DNA from: a virus
Reading direction: 5' to 3' (one strand)
Length of the DNA: 27,221 nucleotides
IMG/VR virus record: IMGVR_UViG_3300006875_000124
Location: 1 to 27,221 of that record
Shown: one piece after another, positions 11,294 through 19,764 of the stretch
Layout: each line of letters begins with the position of its first letter
How positions within the stretch are numbered: the first letter of the stretch is position 1
Made by a program: the position numbers and the translations under genes
The notes under the pieces: generated by a model
Told to the model about the DNA's origin: nothing
Seen by the model: the letters and a program-made list of their open reading frames with translations, nothing else
Databases searched by the model: none

Positions 11294-11517
11294 AGACTCA
11301 GATTATGGACCAGACTGGAAAGGGAGCAATCCTCGGTCTAGTCGCTTACGCATTTCGTAACAATCCTGAACTTGCTGTAGTTGTTATTCCCGCCGTCTCG
11401 GCGGTTTTGGCTTGGGTGTCCACGTTGGTGGGCAACCCCAATATTGCCTCGTTCTTTGATAAGGCGACGAAGGAACTTGCCAAGGTCGCAGAGCAAACCA
11501 CAGCAAAGAAGAAGTGA
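11290..11517 (+). CDS. Small membrane protein, holin candidate
   Basis: 75 aa. A hydrophobic segment, broken once, spans about residues 12-48 (GAILGLVAYAF and LAVVVIPAVSAVLAWVSTLVG), enough for one or two helices. A lysine-rich tail follows (FDKATKELAKVAEQTTAKKK). Size, topology and basic tail suit a holin, though the endolysin is 9 kb downstream. Starts in the ATGA overlap with the gene before and ends overlapping the GTG of the next. Confidence 0.6.
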   Translation: MKTQIMDQTGKGAILGLVAYAFRNNPELAVVVIPAVSAVLAWVSTLVGNPNIASFFDKATKELAKVAEQTTAKKK

Positions 11518-12734
11518 CCCGCGCCGTATACTGGCGCATCACACGGGCACTTCAATGGCTACTTATAGCCGTTGCCATATTTCCAGTACAGACGGTTCAC
11601 GCCTCTGACAACCCAATTATCACGCAACCGACTGACTTTTGGTTCTCGTACTCAGAGACGACCCAATTCACGGCACGCACCTACGACCCGCCCGGGTATC
11701 CATCTGACCCGCATCTCTGGCTATATAACAGCGATACCGGGGTGTTGGTCGCCGCCAATGACGATTACTATGGTTTACAGTCAAACATAGATATTTCTCT
11801 GCCAGCAGGCAATTACCGACTTCGCGCTGGCATTTGTTGTGGAAACCCTGATGCTTGGAATACTTGGAATAACACTTGGAATGTCCAGTATGAACTATCC
11901 TTTAACGGAAATCCGATAAACACAACGACTACGACTCCGGAGACTACGACAACATGGGCCCCCACTACAACATCCACGGAACCAACGACGACAACTTCTA
12001 CTACTGTCCCCGAAACGACTGTCCCTGTCACGGAACCTCCGACAACTACCTCCACGGTGGTGGAGACGACAACTACGACAACTACTGCGGCCCCGACTGT
12101 TACATCTGTTATCCAAACGACATCAACGACAGTGACTACGGTTGCGCCCACTGTGGCGCCTTCTACCGAAGCGCCGATTATCACTACTGCCCCTCCTGTG
12201 GTTATCCCGCCCCCGGCCTCTACTACCTCCACTACAACAACGGTCGTCTCAACATCTACGAGCACCTCCATACCGGAATCAACCAGTCCTACTACGACTG
12301 TTCCTGAGGAAGTCAATGATTCAACTGCGGTAGTTGACGAGTTGGTTTCGTCTATCACTGAACTTAATTCAGAAGAAATAGACCAACTTATTGATACAAT
12401 TGACATCGCAGAACTAGATACTGAGGTAATTGGCGAACTATTGAGCAACGAGGTACTCGTTGAACTAACTGATGCTCAGACAGAGGCGCTGATTTCATCC
12501 ATTGCTGAGGCCGATTTGACGGATGAACAGGCGGAACAGATTGCCTTGACGCTTAGCGAGGCCCCCGATGGGGTTAAGGAAGAGTTTGAATCCCAAATAA
12601 ACGTGTTTGGTGGACAATTTGATAGTTATGTACCCACTGGATCTAATGTCTCGGTCGGGGTACGGCGTGTAATAGTCGCGGCAACAGCGGTCGTATTTGC
12701 AATGCCCACCCCAACCACCCGAGTGAGGAAATGA
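11514..12734 (+). CDS. Secreted Thr-rich protein with PPC-like head
   Basis: 406 aa starting at GTG inside the previous gene's end (GTGA). A signal peptide is clear: basic start, hydrophobic LQWLLIAVAIFPVQ, and a likely cut after VHA (residue 30). Residues ~38-130 resemble a prepeptidase C-terminal-type beta-sandwich (DPHLWLYNSDTGVLVAANDD, LPAGNYRLRAG). About 137-267 is a Thr/Pro/Val/Ser linker, an extracellular stalk type common in actinobacteria. About 268-370 is acidic and helical (LNSEEIDQLIDTIDIAELD). It ends with a hydrophobic stretch (RRVIVAATAVVFAM) and a basic tail that may anchor it. Export to the host envelope or attachment to the virion are both possible; it may be host-derived. 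Confidence 0.7.
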   Translation: MTRAVYWRITRALQWLLIAVAIFPVQTVHASDNPIITQPTDFWFSYSETTQFTARTYDPPGYPSDPHLWLYNSDTGVLVAANDDYYGLQSNIDISLPAGNYRLRAGICCGNPDAWNTWNNTWNVQYELSFNGNPINTTTTTPETTTTWAPTTTSTEPTTTTSTTVPETTVPVTEPPTTTSTVVETTTTTTTAAPTVTSVIQTTSTTVTTVAPTVAPSTEAPIITTAPPVVIPPPASTTSTTTTVVSTSTSTSIPESTSPTTTVPEEVNDSTAVVDELVSSITELNSEEIDQLIDTIDIAELDTEVIGELLSNEVLVELTDAQTEALISSIAEADLTDEQAEQIALTLSEAPDGVKEEFESQINVFGGQFDSYVPTGSNVSVGVRRVIVAATAVVFAMPTPTTRVRK

Positions 12735-12904
12735 CAATGAAGAAACTTTGGAAAGAATCCGCCGCACTGGCGTGGACGCTAGCCGGTACCGCTCTGGTCT
12801 TGATCACTCTGAGCGGTGATGTCAAGCGGACTGGCATTATTATCTCCGTAGCCGCACTAATCTTCCATCTTGCTGGTGTTTTTACCCCTGACGACGAGGA
12901 ATGA
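12731..12904 (+). CDS. Small two-helix membrane protein (57 aa)
   Basis: Starts in an ATGA overlap with the Thr-rich gene (alternative ATG at 12737). Two hydrophobic segments (SAALAWTLAGTALVLITLSG and TGIIISVAALIFHLAGVF) flank a short charged turn (DVKR), with an acidic tail PDDEE. Third small membrane protein in the block, so a holin or antiholin role is plausible but unproven. Confidence 0.65.
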   Translation: MTMKKLWKESAALAWTLAGTALVLITLSGDVKRTGIIISVAALIFHLAGVFTPDDEE

Positions 12905-12906
12905 GG

Positions 12907-12912
12907 TATTAT
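12907..12912 (+). promoter_or_regulatory. -10 element for the tail-fibre operon
   Basis: TATTAT ends 7 nt before the ATG at 12920 with no Shine-Dalgarno between, predicting a leaderless start for the first tail-fibre-module gene. No clear -35. Confidence 0.5.
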
Positions 12913-12919
12913 TGCAGGT

Positions 12920-13657
12920 ATGGTTTCACGGGCGTCATATACACTCACTAAAGGTCTCCCTTGGGAGCGGATGGTCGTCGTAAAAGACCGTCGTACCCGC
13001 CGACTCGTTCAGGTCACTGAAGCCCGAGGGGCAGTCAAAACCAGCACCACGGGGCGTATGGAGTTCGGTATTACCATAACAAATAAGGGTGAGATACTCA
13101 TTGCTCTGACCGAGGAGGACACCCTTAATCTTCCCACGGGTGACCTTGAGTTTGATGTGATTGCTACCTGTACTCGGGCAGTCGTGTACCCCGGGCAAAC
13201 TGCCACGATTACCCAGCCAGTTGTTCGCGGGATTATCTCCGTAGAAGCATCTAACGACATCACCCCTTCGGAGGACTCACAGACAATGGAGATACGATTC
13301 AAGCAACATGTGGACTTCCGCCGTACCTTTACTTGGCGGGACTCGGACGGGGTTATCATTACCGTCCAGAACGCTTACTTGCAGGCCGTTGACTCCACGG
13401 GAGCCACGGTACTTGATCTGCGCTGGTATTCCTCGGTGCCAAGTGAGGCGACAATCACTGCGCTCACCGGAAATCGCCGTGGTTATCTGGCCCCAGCCAC
13501 TGGCGCCACGCTTGAGATGCATGTTTCCGACAAAAACACCATAGCCGCGGGTAGTTACGCATTTGACCTGTTTGTTCAGGATACTGCTGGCGACTGGGAT
13601 AACTTGGCGGCTGGAACAATCATTGTTACTGCCGCGGTGGCGTCACCCCCGGCATGA
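12920..13657 (+). CDS. Putative baseplate/fibre-associated structural protein
   Basis: 245 aa. It looks like two beta-rich domains: residues ~1-110 (the second half includes GDLEFDVIATCTRAVVYPGQ) and ~125-240, where HVDFRRTFTWRDSDGVIITV is followed by LEMHVSDKNTIAAGSYAFDLFVQDTAGDW. The second pattern resembles the N-terminal domain of siphophage upper-baseplate (BppU-like) or similar fibre-anchoring proteins. The C-terminus overlaps the next, fibre-like gene (ATGA). Role as an adaptor between tail tip and fibres is inferred from position. Confidence 0.55.
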   Translation: MVSRASYTLTKGLPWERMVVVKDRRTRRLVQVTEARGAVKTSTTGRMEFGITITNKGEILIALTEEDTLNLPTGDLEFDVIATCTRAVVYPGQTATITQPVVRGIISVEASNDITPSEDSQTMEIRFKQHVDFRRTFTWRDSDGVIITVQNAYLQAVDSTGATVLDLRWYSSVPSEATITALTGNRRGYLAPATGATLEMHVSDKNTIAAGSYAFDLFVQDTAGDWDNLAAGTIIVTAAVASPPA

Positions 13658-14076
13658 GTAGCGTAGAGATCAGCCGCCCAGCGGGTAAATTTGTTACTGT
13701 TACCCGAACGAAGACCAATTCGGTCGTTGATGAGCCCGCTGATCGTACCCTAGAAGTTCACGATGCTGGTGTGGCTGGCCCTGCCAATGTCCTAACTATT
13801 GGAACTGTTACTGCTGGAGCCGCCTCGGTCAGCATTACGGGCACTGCCCCTTCCCAAGTACTGAACTTTGTTCTCCCCACAGGTGGTTCATACACCCATA
13901 ATCAGAACACCTCGGCATCCACTTGGTCTGTAACGCACAATTTGGGGTTCTATCCCGCTGTCACAGTGGTAGATAGCGGTGAAAATGTGGTTATTGGTGA
14001 TGTAACATATACGTCAGTCAATTCGCTCTCAATATCCTTTACGGCCTCTTTTGGTGGTAAAGCCTACTTATCGTGA
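13654..14076 (+). CDS. Short fibre protein with VTHNLG C-terminal domain
   Basis: 140 aa. The middle has a Gly/Ala/Thr-rich stretch (AGVAGPANVLTIGTVTAGAA). The C-terminal ~55 residues (STWSVTHNLGFYPAVTVVDS, then GDVTYTSVNSLSISF) form a small beta domain that recurs, diverged, at the end of the next gene's product. I take it as a trimerising or receptor-facing tip domain. Likely part of the tail fibre assembly. Confidence 0.65.
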   Translation: MSSVEISRPAGKFVTVTRTKTNSVVDEPADRTLEVHDAGVAGPANVLTIGTVTAGAASVSITGTAPSQVLNFVLPTGGSYTHNQNTSASTWSVTHNLGFYPAVTVVDSGENVVIGDVTYTSVNSLSISFTASFGGKAYLS

Positions 14077-14082
14077 GGTTCT

Positions 14083-15303
14083 ATGTCTAAGTTCCTAAAC
14101 AATATTGATTTAAATGGCAATGAGATTCGCAACATTGTCATTCACAACCTCGGCACCACACCGTCCCCCAGTTCCAAGGCTGGTGGGATGTACTTTGATA
14201 CATCGGCCAGCGTCATGGCTCTTAAGTATCACAATGGCACAAGTTGGGTGGAGATCAGTTCCGGTGGCTCAGGGACTTGGCAACCGTACGACGGTGATCT
14301 AGCGGCTATTGCGGCCCTGACGGGTACTTCGGGACTTCTGAAGAAAACTGCCGCAAACACTTGGGAACTTGATACCAATACTTATTTAACGGCTTCCACT
14401 GGTGTTACGAGTGTTAATGGTAATACGGGTGCTATTACGAATGTGGCCAAGACTACCGACAAATTGAGTGTCTTTGCGGCTACCTCTTCGTCTGAGTTGG
14501 CGGGAGTTATCTCGGATGAAACCGGCACCGGGGCACTCGTGTTTGGTACTTCTCCTGCCATCACCACGAGTTTGACGACCGGTAGCACGACATTTGCCTT
14601 GCTCAATACCACGGCCACCACCATTAACTTTGGTGGAGACGCTACGACAATCAATGTGGGTAATGCCGCAGGTACAGTGGTTATTGCCGGTAACTTGACG
14701 GTTAACGGAACCACTACCACAATTAACTCCACAACCATCACAGTTGACGACAAGAACATTGTGTTGGCTGAGGGCAACACTTTGGATTCTGGTGCTGATG
14801 GCGGTGGTATTACCCTTAGTGGCGCCACGAATAAGACCTTTAACTGGGTTGACGCCACGGATGCATGGACCTCCTCTGAGCACCTGAATCTTGCGAGTGG
14901 CAAGGCGTACTACATCAACGGTACTCAGGTTCTCTCGGGCTCGGCCCTTGGTTCTGGTGTTACTTCGTCCAGCCTGACCTCGGTCGGCACCATTGGTACT
15001 GGTGTTTGGCAGGGTACGGTTGTGGGCGTTGGTTACGGTGGTACGGGTGCTAGCACCGCCGCCGATGCCCGTACTAACTTGGGAGCCACCACGAAATATG
15101 CGGCTAGTGTGGGTAATGGCGCAGATAGTACGATTACGGTTACTCATAATCTTGGCACCACCGATGTTGTTGTTAGTCTGTACACGGCATCCAGCGGAGA
15201 GGTTGTTTTTGCTGATGTCACGCATGCGACCACAAATACCGTTACACTGTCTTTTGCTACCGCACCGACGAGCAACCAGTACAAGGTAGTTGTAATCGGC
15301 TAA
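14083..15303 (+). CDS. Tail fibre protein
   Basis: 406 aa. The N-terminal part (FLNNIDLNGNEIRNIVIHNL, then GGMYFDTSASVMALKYHNGTSWVEI) is a common fibre attachment region. The centre is a low-complexity Thr/Gly/Ala/Asn beta-repeat shaft with NFGGDATTINVG, NGTTTTINSTTITVDDKNIV and VGYGGTGAST. The end repeats the VTHNLGTTDVVVSLY domain seen in the preceding gene. Cys-free and secreted-looking in composition but with no signal peptide, as expected of a virion protein. Closely spaced with its neighbours (6 nt before, 17 nt after). Confidence 0.8.
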   Translation: MSKFLNNIDLNGNEIRNIVIHNLGTTPSPSSKAGGMYFDTSASVMALKYHNGTSWVEISSGGSGTWQPYDGDLAAIAALTGTSGLLKKTAANTWELDTNTYLTASTGVTSVNGNTGAITNVAKTTDKLSVFAATSSSELAGVISDETGTGALVFGTSPAITTSLTTGSTTFALLNTTATTINFGGDATTINVGNAAGTVVIAGNLTVNGTTTTINSTTITVDDKNIVLAEGNTLDSGADGGGITLSGATNKTFNWVDATDAWTSSEHLNLASGKAYYINGTQVLSGSALGSGVTSSSLTSVGTIGTGVWQGTVVGVGYGGTGASTAADARTNLGATTKYAASVGNGADSTITVTHNLGTTDVVVSLYTASSGEVVFADVTHATTNTVTLSFATAPTSNQYKVVVIG

Positions 15304-15320
15304 CAACTTAAAAGGCAGAC

Positions 15321-17924
15321 ATGGCTAACTTTCTAAAGTCCCTCTTTGTTAAGGGGGTTGAGATTGATACAACCGGTGCGTCCACCGGTAATGTTCTTTC
15401 ATACAACGGATCAAAGTTTGCTCCCGCTACCCCCGGTTCTGGCTCGCTCGCCTTAAACGACCTGTCAGATGTCGTTGTTGCTTCCCCAGAAGAGTTTCAA
15501 GGTCTTTCGTATAACGGCGTATCTTGGGTAAACAGCCATATCCCCCTCGTTTCGTATGTGCGGAATGCTGAATCCACCACCATTACCACAGGTACCTGTG
15601 TCTACCTGTTTGGCGCCACAGGTGACCACGCCACGGTAAAACGAGCCGACAACACCAGTGACACCACATCATCCAAAACTATTGGTGTTGTTGGTGCAGA
15701 CATCACGGCAAGCAACAACGGCCCAATTGTTACCCGTGGATATGTTGATGGTATAGACCTTTCAACTGGGTATACCGCTGGTGATATCCTATGGCTTGGA
15801 ACTAACGGACAGTTTACAAAGACTAAACCAACATCTCCAGCGCACTTAGTTTTTATTGGCGTTGTTGTTCGGGCAACTAATAACGGCATTATTTATGTTG
15901 CAACTCAAAACGGTTATGAACTGGACGAACTACATAATGTCAGTGCTGGGTCTCCCTCAGCGGGGGATTTCCTTAAATACAACGGATCACTGTGGGTAAA
16001 CGACGCAATTGATCTTGGTACTGATACCACTGGAAGTTACGTTGCCTCGTTGGTTGCAGGAACTGGTATTTCTCTTGCTAACAACTCCGGTGAAGGTGCT
16101 ACTCCAACCATTACAAATACAGGCGTAACGAGCATCAATACAACTTTGACTGGCGCCGTTACTGGTGTTGTGACTACTTCCGACACCGGGACAGTTACTT
16201 CCGCAATGATTGCTGATGGGACGATTGTTAATGCGGATGTAAGTACTTCTGCCGCAATTGCCCATAGCAAACTGGCAAATGCAACCGCTGGTCAAGTCCT
16301 TTTAGGAACGACAACTACTGGGGTCGTGACTGCAACAACTCTTTCGGGAGATGTAACCATTAACGGTGCTGGAGTAACGGCTATTGGGTCTGGTGTCATC
16401 GTTAACGCAGATGTGAACGCTTCTGCCGCTATCGCACTTTCTAAATTGGCAAGTGGTACAGCCGGTCAAGTTGTGGTGGCTAATGGTTCAGGAGTGCCTA
16501 CATACACCACTATTTCTGGTGATATCACTGTATCTTCCACTGGCGTTGCAACTATTGCCGCCAATTCCGTCATACTTGGTACAGACACCACTGGTAACTA
16601 CATGTCTGACATTTCAGGGACCAGCCCTGTATCGGTGTCCCATACTCCCGCTGAAGGATCATCAGCAACTGTTTCATTGGCAACTGCGTATGGAGATACC
16701 CTAAATCCCTATGGATCAAAAACGGCTAACTACGTCCTAGCCGCACCCAACGGTGCTAGTGGTACTCCTTCATTTAGAGCCATAGTTGCGGCTGATATAC
16801 CAACGCTTAACCAGAACACTACTGGTTCTGCCGCTAAATGGACGACCGCACGAACAATAACCCTTGGTGGTGATCTAACGGGTTCTGTGTCCATTGATGG
16901 TTCAGCAGATGCCACATTAACCGCAACTATTGCCGCTAATTCTGTTGAACTTGGTACAGACACCACCGGCAACTATGTATCTGGTGTCTCGGCTGGTACT
17001 GGTATTAGTGTTTCCCATACACCGGGAGAAGGCTCCACTGCAACAATCTCCGTGGACACCGCCTATTCCGGTTTTGCTCCTATTGGCTCGGTACAAATGT
17101 ATGCCGGTTCTACTGCTCCAACGGGATGGGCCATTTGTAACGGCGCAGAACTTGCTATTGCATCATATGGTGCTTTGTACGCAATCATTGGGACACGGTA
17201 TGGCGCACTAACTAACGGTGCTGGTGGGGCAGGTACGTCTCACTTTAAATTGCCATCATTTGGATCACGAGTACCTAAGGGTCTAACAAGCGGTACTCCA
17301 ACCGTTCCCACGACTGTTTCTACGGCGGCGGCTTCTGCTGTTGATACTCATACACACGGAGTTAACTCGTCTTTTACCGCTGGTGGTGTGAACTCGTCTT
17401 TTACCGCTGGTGGTGTGAACTCGTCTTTTACCGCTGGTAACGCAACAGCCCACACCCACCCACTTACTGGTAACGTCGCTACTGAATCAACCTTGCATTA
17501 CCACTTTTGGAACGGAAACGTAACAACCGGTGGCCAAAATGCTGACCACTCGCATGGTTATTTTAAACCCAACAGCGGAGCAAATGCTAACACTGCTGGA
17601 GCAAACGCCGGTCATACTCACAACTTTAACTTGACAGTAGGAACCGGCTTTCAAGTTGCTGGTGATGGTAACGCAAACGCATACCACAACCACCCTCTAA
17701 CCAACACCGCAAACCTCACTGGTGCAAACGCCGCGGCAAACAGCAACTCCACTACTACGGTGAACTCCACGTTTACTGCTGGAAACGTCAACTCCACGTT
17801 TACTGCTGGAAACGTCAACTCCACGTTTACTGCTGGAAACGCTTCAACTATCAATTCGTCCACAGCATCACACACGCACGCATCTGACGCTGTGGACATT
17901 GTCTTTATCATTAGGGTGTCGTGA
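15321..17924 (+). CDS. Large tail fibre with collar domain
   Basis: 867 aa. The start, MANFLKSLFVKGVEIDTTG, is followed by long Thr/Ser/Gly/Val repeats (NADVSTSAAIAHSKLANATAGQ and NADVNASAAIALSKLASGTAGQ are internal duplicates; LGTDTTGNY-type repeats recur three times). Residues ~589-655 form a phage tail-collar domain (SVQMYAGSTAPTGWAICNG, then GALYAIIGTRYG and FKLPSFGSRVPKG). The remainder is a His/Asn-rich tip (HTHG, AHTHP, LHYHFW, DHSHG, GHTHN, YHNH, SHTHA) with H-x-H pairs that typically bind metal along a trimer axis, and two blocks of 9-residue repeats. Probable receptor-binding fibre. Confidence 0.85.
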   Translation: MANFLKSLFVKGVEIDTTGASTGNVLSYNGSKFAPATPGSGSLALNDLSDVVVASPEEFQGLSYNGVSWVNSHIPLVSYVRNAESTTITTGTCVYLFGATGDHATVKRADNTSDTTSSKTIGVVGADITASNNGPIVTRGYVDGIDLSTGYTAGDILWLGTNGQFTKTKPTSPAHLVFIGVVVRATNNGIIYVATQNGYELDELHNVSAGSPSAGDFLKYNGSLWVNDAIDLGTDTTGSYVASLVAGTGISLANNSGEGATPTITNTGVTSINTTLTGAVTGVVTTSDTGTVTSAMIADGTIVNADVSTSAAIAHSKLANATAGQVLLGTTTTGVVTATTLSGDVTINGAGVTAIGSGVIVNADVNASAAIALSKLASGTAGQVVVANGSGVPTYTTISGDITVSSTGVATIAANSVILGTDTTGNYMSDISGTSPVSVSHTPAEGSSATVSLATAYGDTLNPYGSKTANYVLAAPNGASGTPSFRAIVAADIPTLNQNTTGSAAKWTTARTITLGGDLTGSVSIDGSADATLTATIAANSVELGTDTTGNYVSGVSAGTGISVSHTPGEGSTATISVDTAYSGFAPIGSVQMYAGSTAPTGWAICNGAELAIASYGALYAIIGTRYGALTNGAGGAGTSHFKLPSFGSRVPKGLTSGTPTVPTTVSTAAASAVDTHTHGVNSSFTAGGVNSSFTAGGVNSSFTAGNATAHTHPLTGNVATESTLHYHFWNGNVTTGGQNADHSHGYFKPNSGANANTAGANAGHTHNFNLTVGTGFQVAGDGNANAYHNHPLTNTANLTGANAAANSNSTTTVNSTFTAGNVNSTFTAGNVNSTFTAGNASTINSSTASHTHASDAVDIVFIIRVS
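17361..17441 (+). repeat. 27-bp tandem repeat, 3 copies, in the fibre tip
   Basis: Three near-identical units encode VNSSFTAGG (last copy ends GN). The DNA copies differ by only one to a few bases, so they are recent expansions. Confidence 0.85.
17760..17840 (+). repeat. Second 27-bp tandem repeat, 3 copies
   Basis: Units encode VNSTFTAGN three times. The peptide matches the block at 17361, but codons differ, so this second array expanded separately. Confidence 0.85.
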
Positions 17925-18616
17925 TGAAACTAAGTGATGAGCCAAAAGAGCCGGGTGCGGTTGGTTTTTGGGAAAAACGAATAAACCATAATGATGATGT
18001 TGGTTTTTTCTTAATTGCTCAACATCTTCCAATAAAAAACATACAGGTTATGGATGGGGATATTATTCGTTGTGATGCCACGGCCAAAACTGGTCCTCAG
18101 GGCTTTCATACTTGGGATGGGTCTGTTTGCTCGTGTGGACGCACAGACGAGCCTTATGGTTTGACAGCGCACCACTATTTGACTTTTCCAAATATGGCGG
18201 CAATATATCCGATAATAGAGGCAGTGCCTAGTGGTCACATACTTTATTTTGAATTACTTAATCCCGAAGATGAAGTAAAACTTATTAAAGAATCGCATTC
18301 AGATGGTGCAAGAACCCTACAGGAAGTTTTCCGACTTCTATTAGAATGGGATTTTGCTTACACAGAATTGGGTAATAGAGAGCGCATTGCGGAAGTTAGT
18401 CATGGAATAGTTCAAATACTAGATATTCCTGAGAATATAAAGACATGGATTTTAAGTGAAGTTCCGGGTGAAAAAGTCAGTCGTTTCTTGGCTGGGTTAC
18501 CCGATGCTCAGGAACGCGCAGACTCCTCTACGATCCCTCCGTTAACTGACGAGTTCAGTGAATGGTTGCATGACAAGATCACGCATACACGCCCAATCGG
18601 GGGCTATGATTCGTGA
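17924..18616 (+). CDS. Hypothetical protein in the tail-fibre operon (230 aa)
   Basis: Unrecognised. ATG overlaps the fibre gene's stop by one base (GTG at 17921 is an alternative). The N-terminal half carries GFHTWDGSVCSCGRTDEPYG, whose Cys-x-Cys could bind metal. The C-terminal half is helical and acidic (TLQEVFRLLLEWDFAYTEL). Composition and lower GC differ from the neighbouring fibres. It might be an accessory factor for the fibre or for the adjacent oxygenase. Confidence 0.7.
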   Translation: MKLSDEPKEPGAVGFWEKRINHNDDVGFFLIAQHLPIKNIQVMDGDIIRCDATAKTGPQGFHTWDGSVCSCGRTDEPYGLTAHHYLTFPNMAAIYPIIEAVPSGHILYFELLNPEDEVKLIKESHSDGARTLQEVFRLLLEWDFAYTELGNRERIAEVSHGIVQILDIPENIKTWILSEVPGEKVSRFLAGLPDAQERADSSTIPPLTDEFSEWLHDKITHTRPIGGYDS

Positions 18617-18617
18617 C

Positions 18618-19358
18618 ATGAAGATAACTTATCCCGCGGGTAAGGAAGCGCTGATCATGGTATGTGATGGCTTGATTGACCCAGTTATTTGTAAAGACTT
18701 CATTTCCGGACTTTCCTCGCTGTGGCCGGGAATCTCGTACCCGGGGCAGACCATGGGTGGGTTTTTCCCACAGACAAAAAGTAGTGAAGACGCGGCTTTT
18801 TCACAGTTGGGTTTTAACGAAAAGGGCGTTGCTTTTAGTGAGCCGTTTGCTCTCATAGAGAAAGCATTTGTTGATGCATTCTTTGGCGCCGTCGCGTTGT
18901 ACAAGAATGAGTTCCGAGCATTGTGGGACTGGAACAGTATTGAAGACACGGGTTTTCAAGTACAGAAGTACACCCAATACCACGGCTTCTACCGTGAGCA
19001 TGTTGACAGTTTTCCCGGAACCAATTCGGGTACTCGTGTTGCTTCCGGAATCATCTATTTGAACACCGTGGAATACGGAGGAGAAACAGCGTTCCCGCTT
19101 CATAACGCTCGCGTAGAAGCCGTTCAGGGGCGCATCGTGTTATTCCCAGCGCTTTGGACACACCCCCATGAAGGACGAACCCCATTGTCTGGCGACAAGT
19201 GGATTGTCAACACCTTCTTCTTGAACAAGCAAGAGTCTGCTCCGCAACCGGAACAACCAGATAACCAACCAGAACACATTCACGACCACTTTGATCCTGA
19301 GGATACATTTGAGTGGTCAGGAGAGGAAGACCATGGCCACGAAGACCACCAACACTGA
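18618..19358 (+). CDS. 2OG-Fe(II) oxygenase, prolyl-4-hydroxylase-like
   Basis: 246 aa. The double-stranded beta-helix signature is visible. YREHVDSFPG (125-134) gives the iron ligands H128 and D130, SGIIYLNTVEYGGETAFP (143-160) is the typical middle block, and HEGRTPLSGDKWIVNTFF (184-201) gives the distal His H184 and the 2-oxoglutarate-binding K194. It should oxidise a protein or small substrate using 2OG and O2. It sits between fibre genes, so a virion or fibre Pro/Lys is a plausible substrate. The C-terminal ~30 residues are His/Asp/Glu-rich and may bind metal. Start chosen at MKITYPAG; ATG at 18606 is possible. Confidence 0.8.
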   Translation: MKITYPAGKEALIMVCDGLIDPVICKDFISGLSSLWPGISYPGQTMGGFFPQTKSSEDAAFSQLGFNEKGVAFSEPFALIEKAFVDAFFGAVALYKNEFRALWDWNSIEDTGFQVQKYTQYHGFYREHVDSFPGTNSGTRVASGIIYLNTVEYGGETAFPLHNARVEAVQGRIVLFPALWTHPHEGRTPLSGDKWIVNTFFLNKQESAPQPEQPDNQPEHIHDHFDPEDTFEWSGEEDHGHEDHQH

Positions 19359-19485
19359 CAATCAGATTGACATCAACAAAGTTGTTGAGAGCCTGTCAAA
19401 CATGATTGCCCAACAGGCTGTCCGTATTGCCATGCTTGAAGCCTCTTTGGCGGCAGTTAAGCCCACGAAGGACACCAATGAGTGA
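19333..19485 (+). CDS. Small coiled-coil protein (50 aa)
   Basis: ATG preceded by a purine-rich AGGAGAGGAAG. The sequence IDINKVVESLSNMIAQQAVR and IAMLEASLAAVK reads as one amphipathic helix, likely a coiled coil. It overlaps the oxygenase end and the next gene's start. Short helical proteins next to tail-assembly chaperones are common; function not known. Confidence 0.65.
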   Translation: MATKTTNTDNQIDINKVVESLSNMIAQQAVRIAMLEASLAAVKPTKDTNE

Positions 19486-19762
19486 TCTTTCACCAGACAT
19501 ATTCAGAGTGTCTTTTGACGACTGGGCGGCGTCATTTCCAAGCGGCTCTAAGTTAGAGGTTGTTCGTTTGTTTCGTAACACCCTCCTTGCTTCGTCGGAC
19601 TGGACGCAACTTTCAGATGTCACTGTTGACAAGCAAGCGTGGGCAACATACAGACAACAATTGCGTGACATGACAAACGGACTTACTGAGGACAGCATTA
19701 TTACTTTTCCTACGCCACCGATTGTTTTTGAGGAATCGGTTGAAGAAGAGGTAGTTGAATAG
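19478..19762 (+). CDS. Phage tail assembly chaperone (Phage_tail_APC-like)
   Basis: 94 aa. The core VRLFRNTLLASSDWTQLSDV plus DKQAWATYRQQLRDM follows the tail assembly chaperone pattern R-x-x-L-L-x-x-(S/T)DWT-x-h-x-D ... W-x-x-YR-x-x-LRD (the family Pfam calls Phage_tail_APC). Members act in fibre or tail assembly and are not in the virion. The acidic C-terminus (EESVEEEVVE) is typical. Start overlaps the upstream gene by 8 bp; the longer upstream reading is in another gene's frame. Confidence 0.75.
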   Translation: MSDLSPDIFRVSFDDWAASFPSGSKLEVVRLFRNTLLASSDWTQLSDVTVDKQAWATYRQQLRDMTNGLTEDSIITFPTPPIVFEESVEEEVVE

Positions 19763-19764
19763 CC

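Noticed and set aside
11813-12448. Long minus-strand and alternate + frames across the Thr-rich gene
   Set aside because: They are mirror artefacts of the ACN-rich codon run (Val/Ser-rich or Tyr/Asn/Cys-rich shadows); the frame with a signal peptide and a proper stop/start context is the real one.
14382-15306. Long minus-strand frames under the tail fibre at 14083
   Set aside because: Antisense shadows of Thr/Val/Gly-rich repeats with no start signals.
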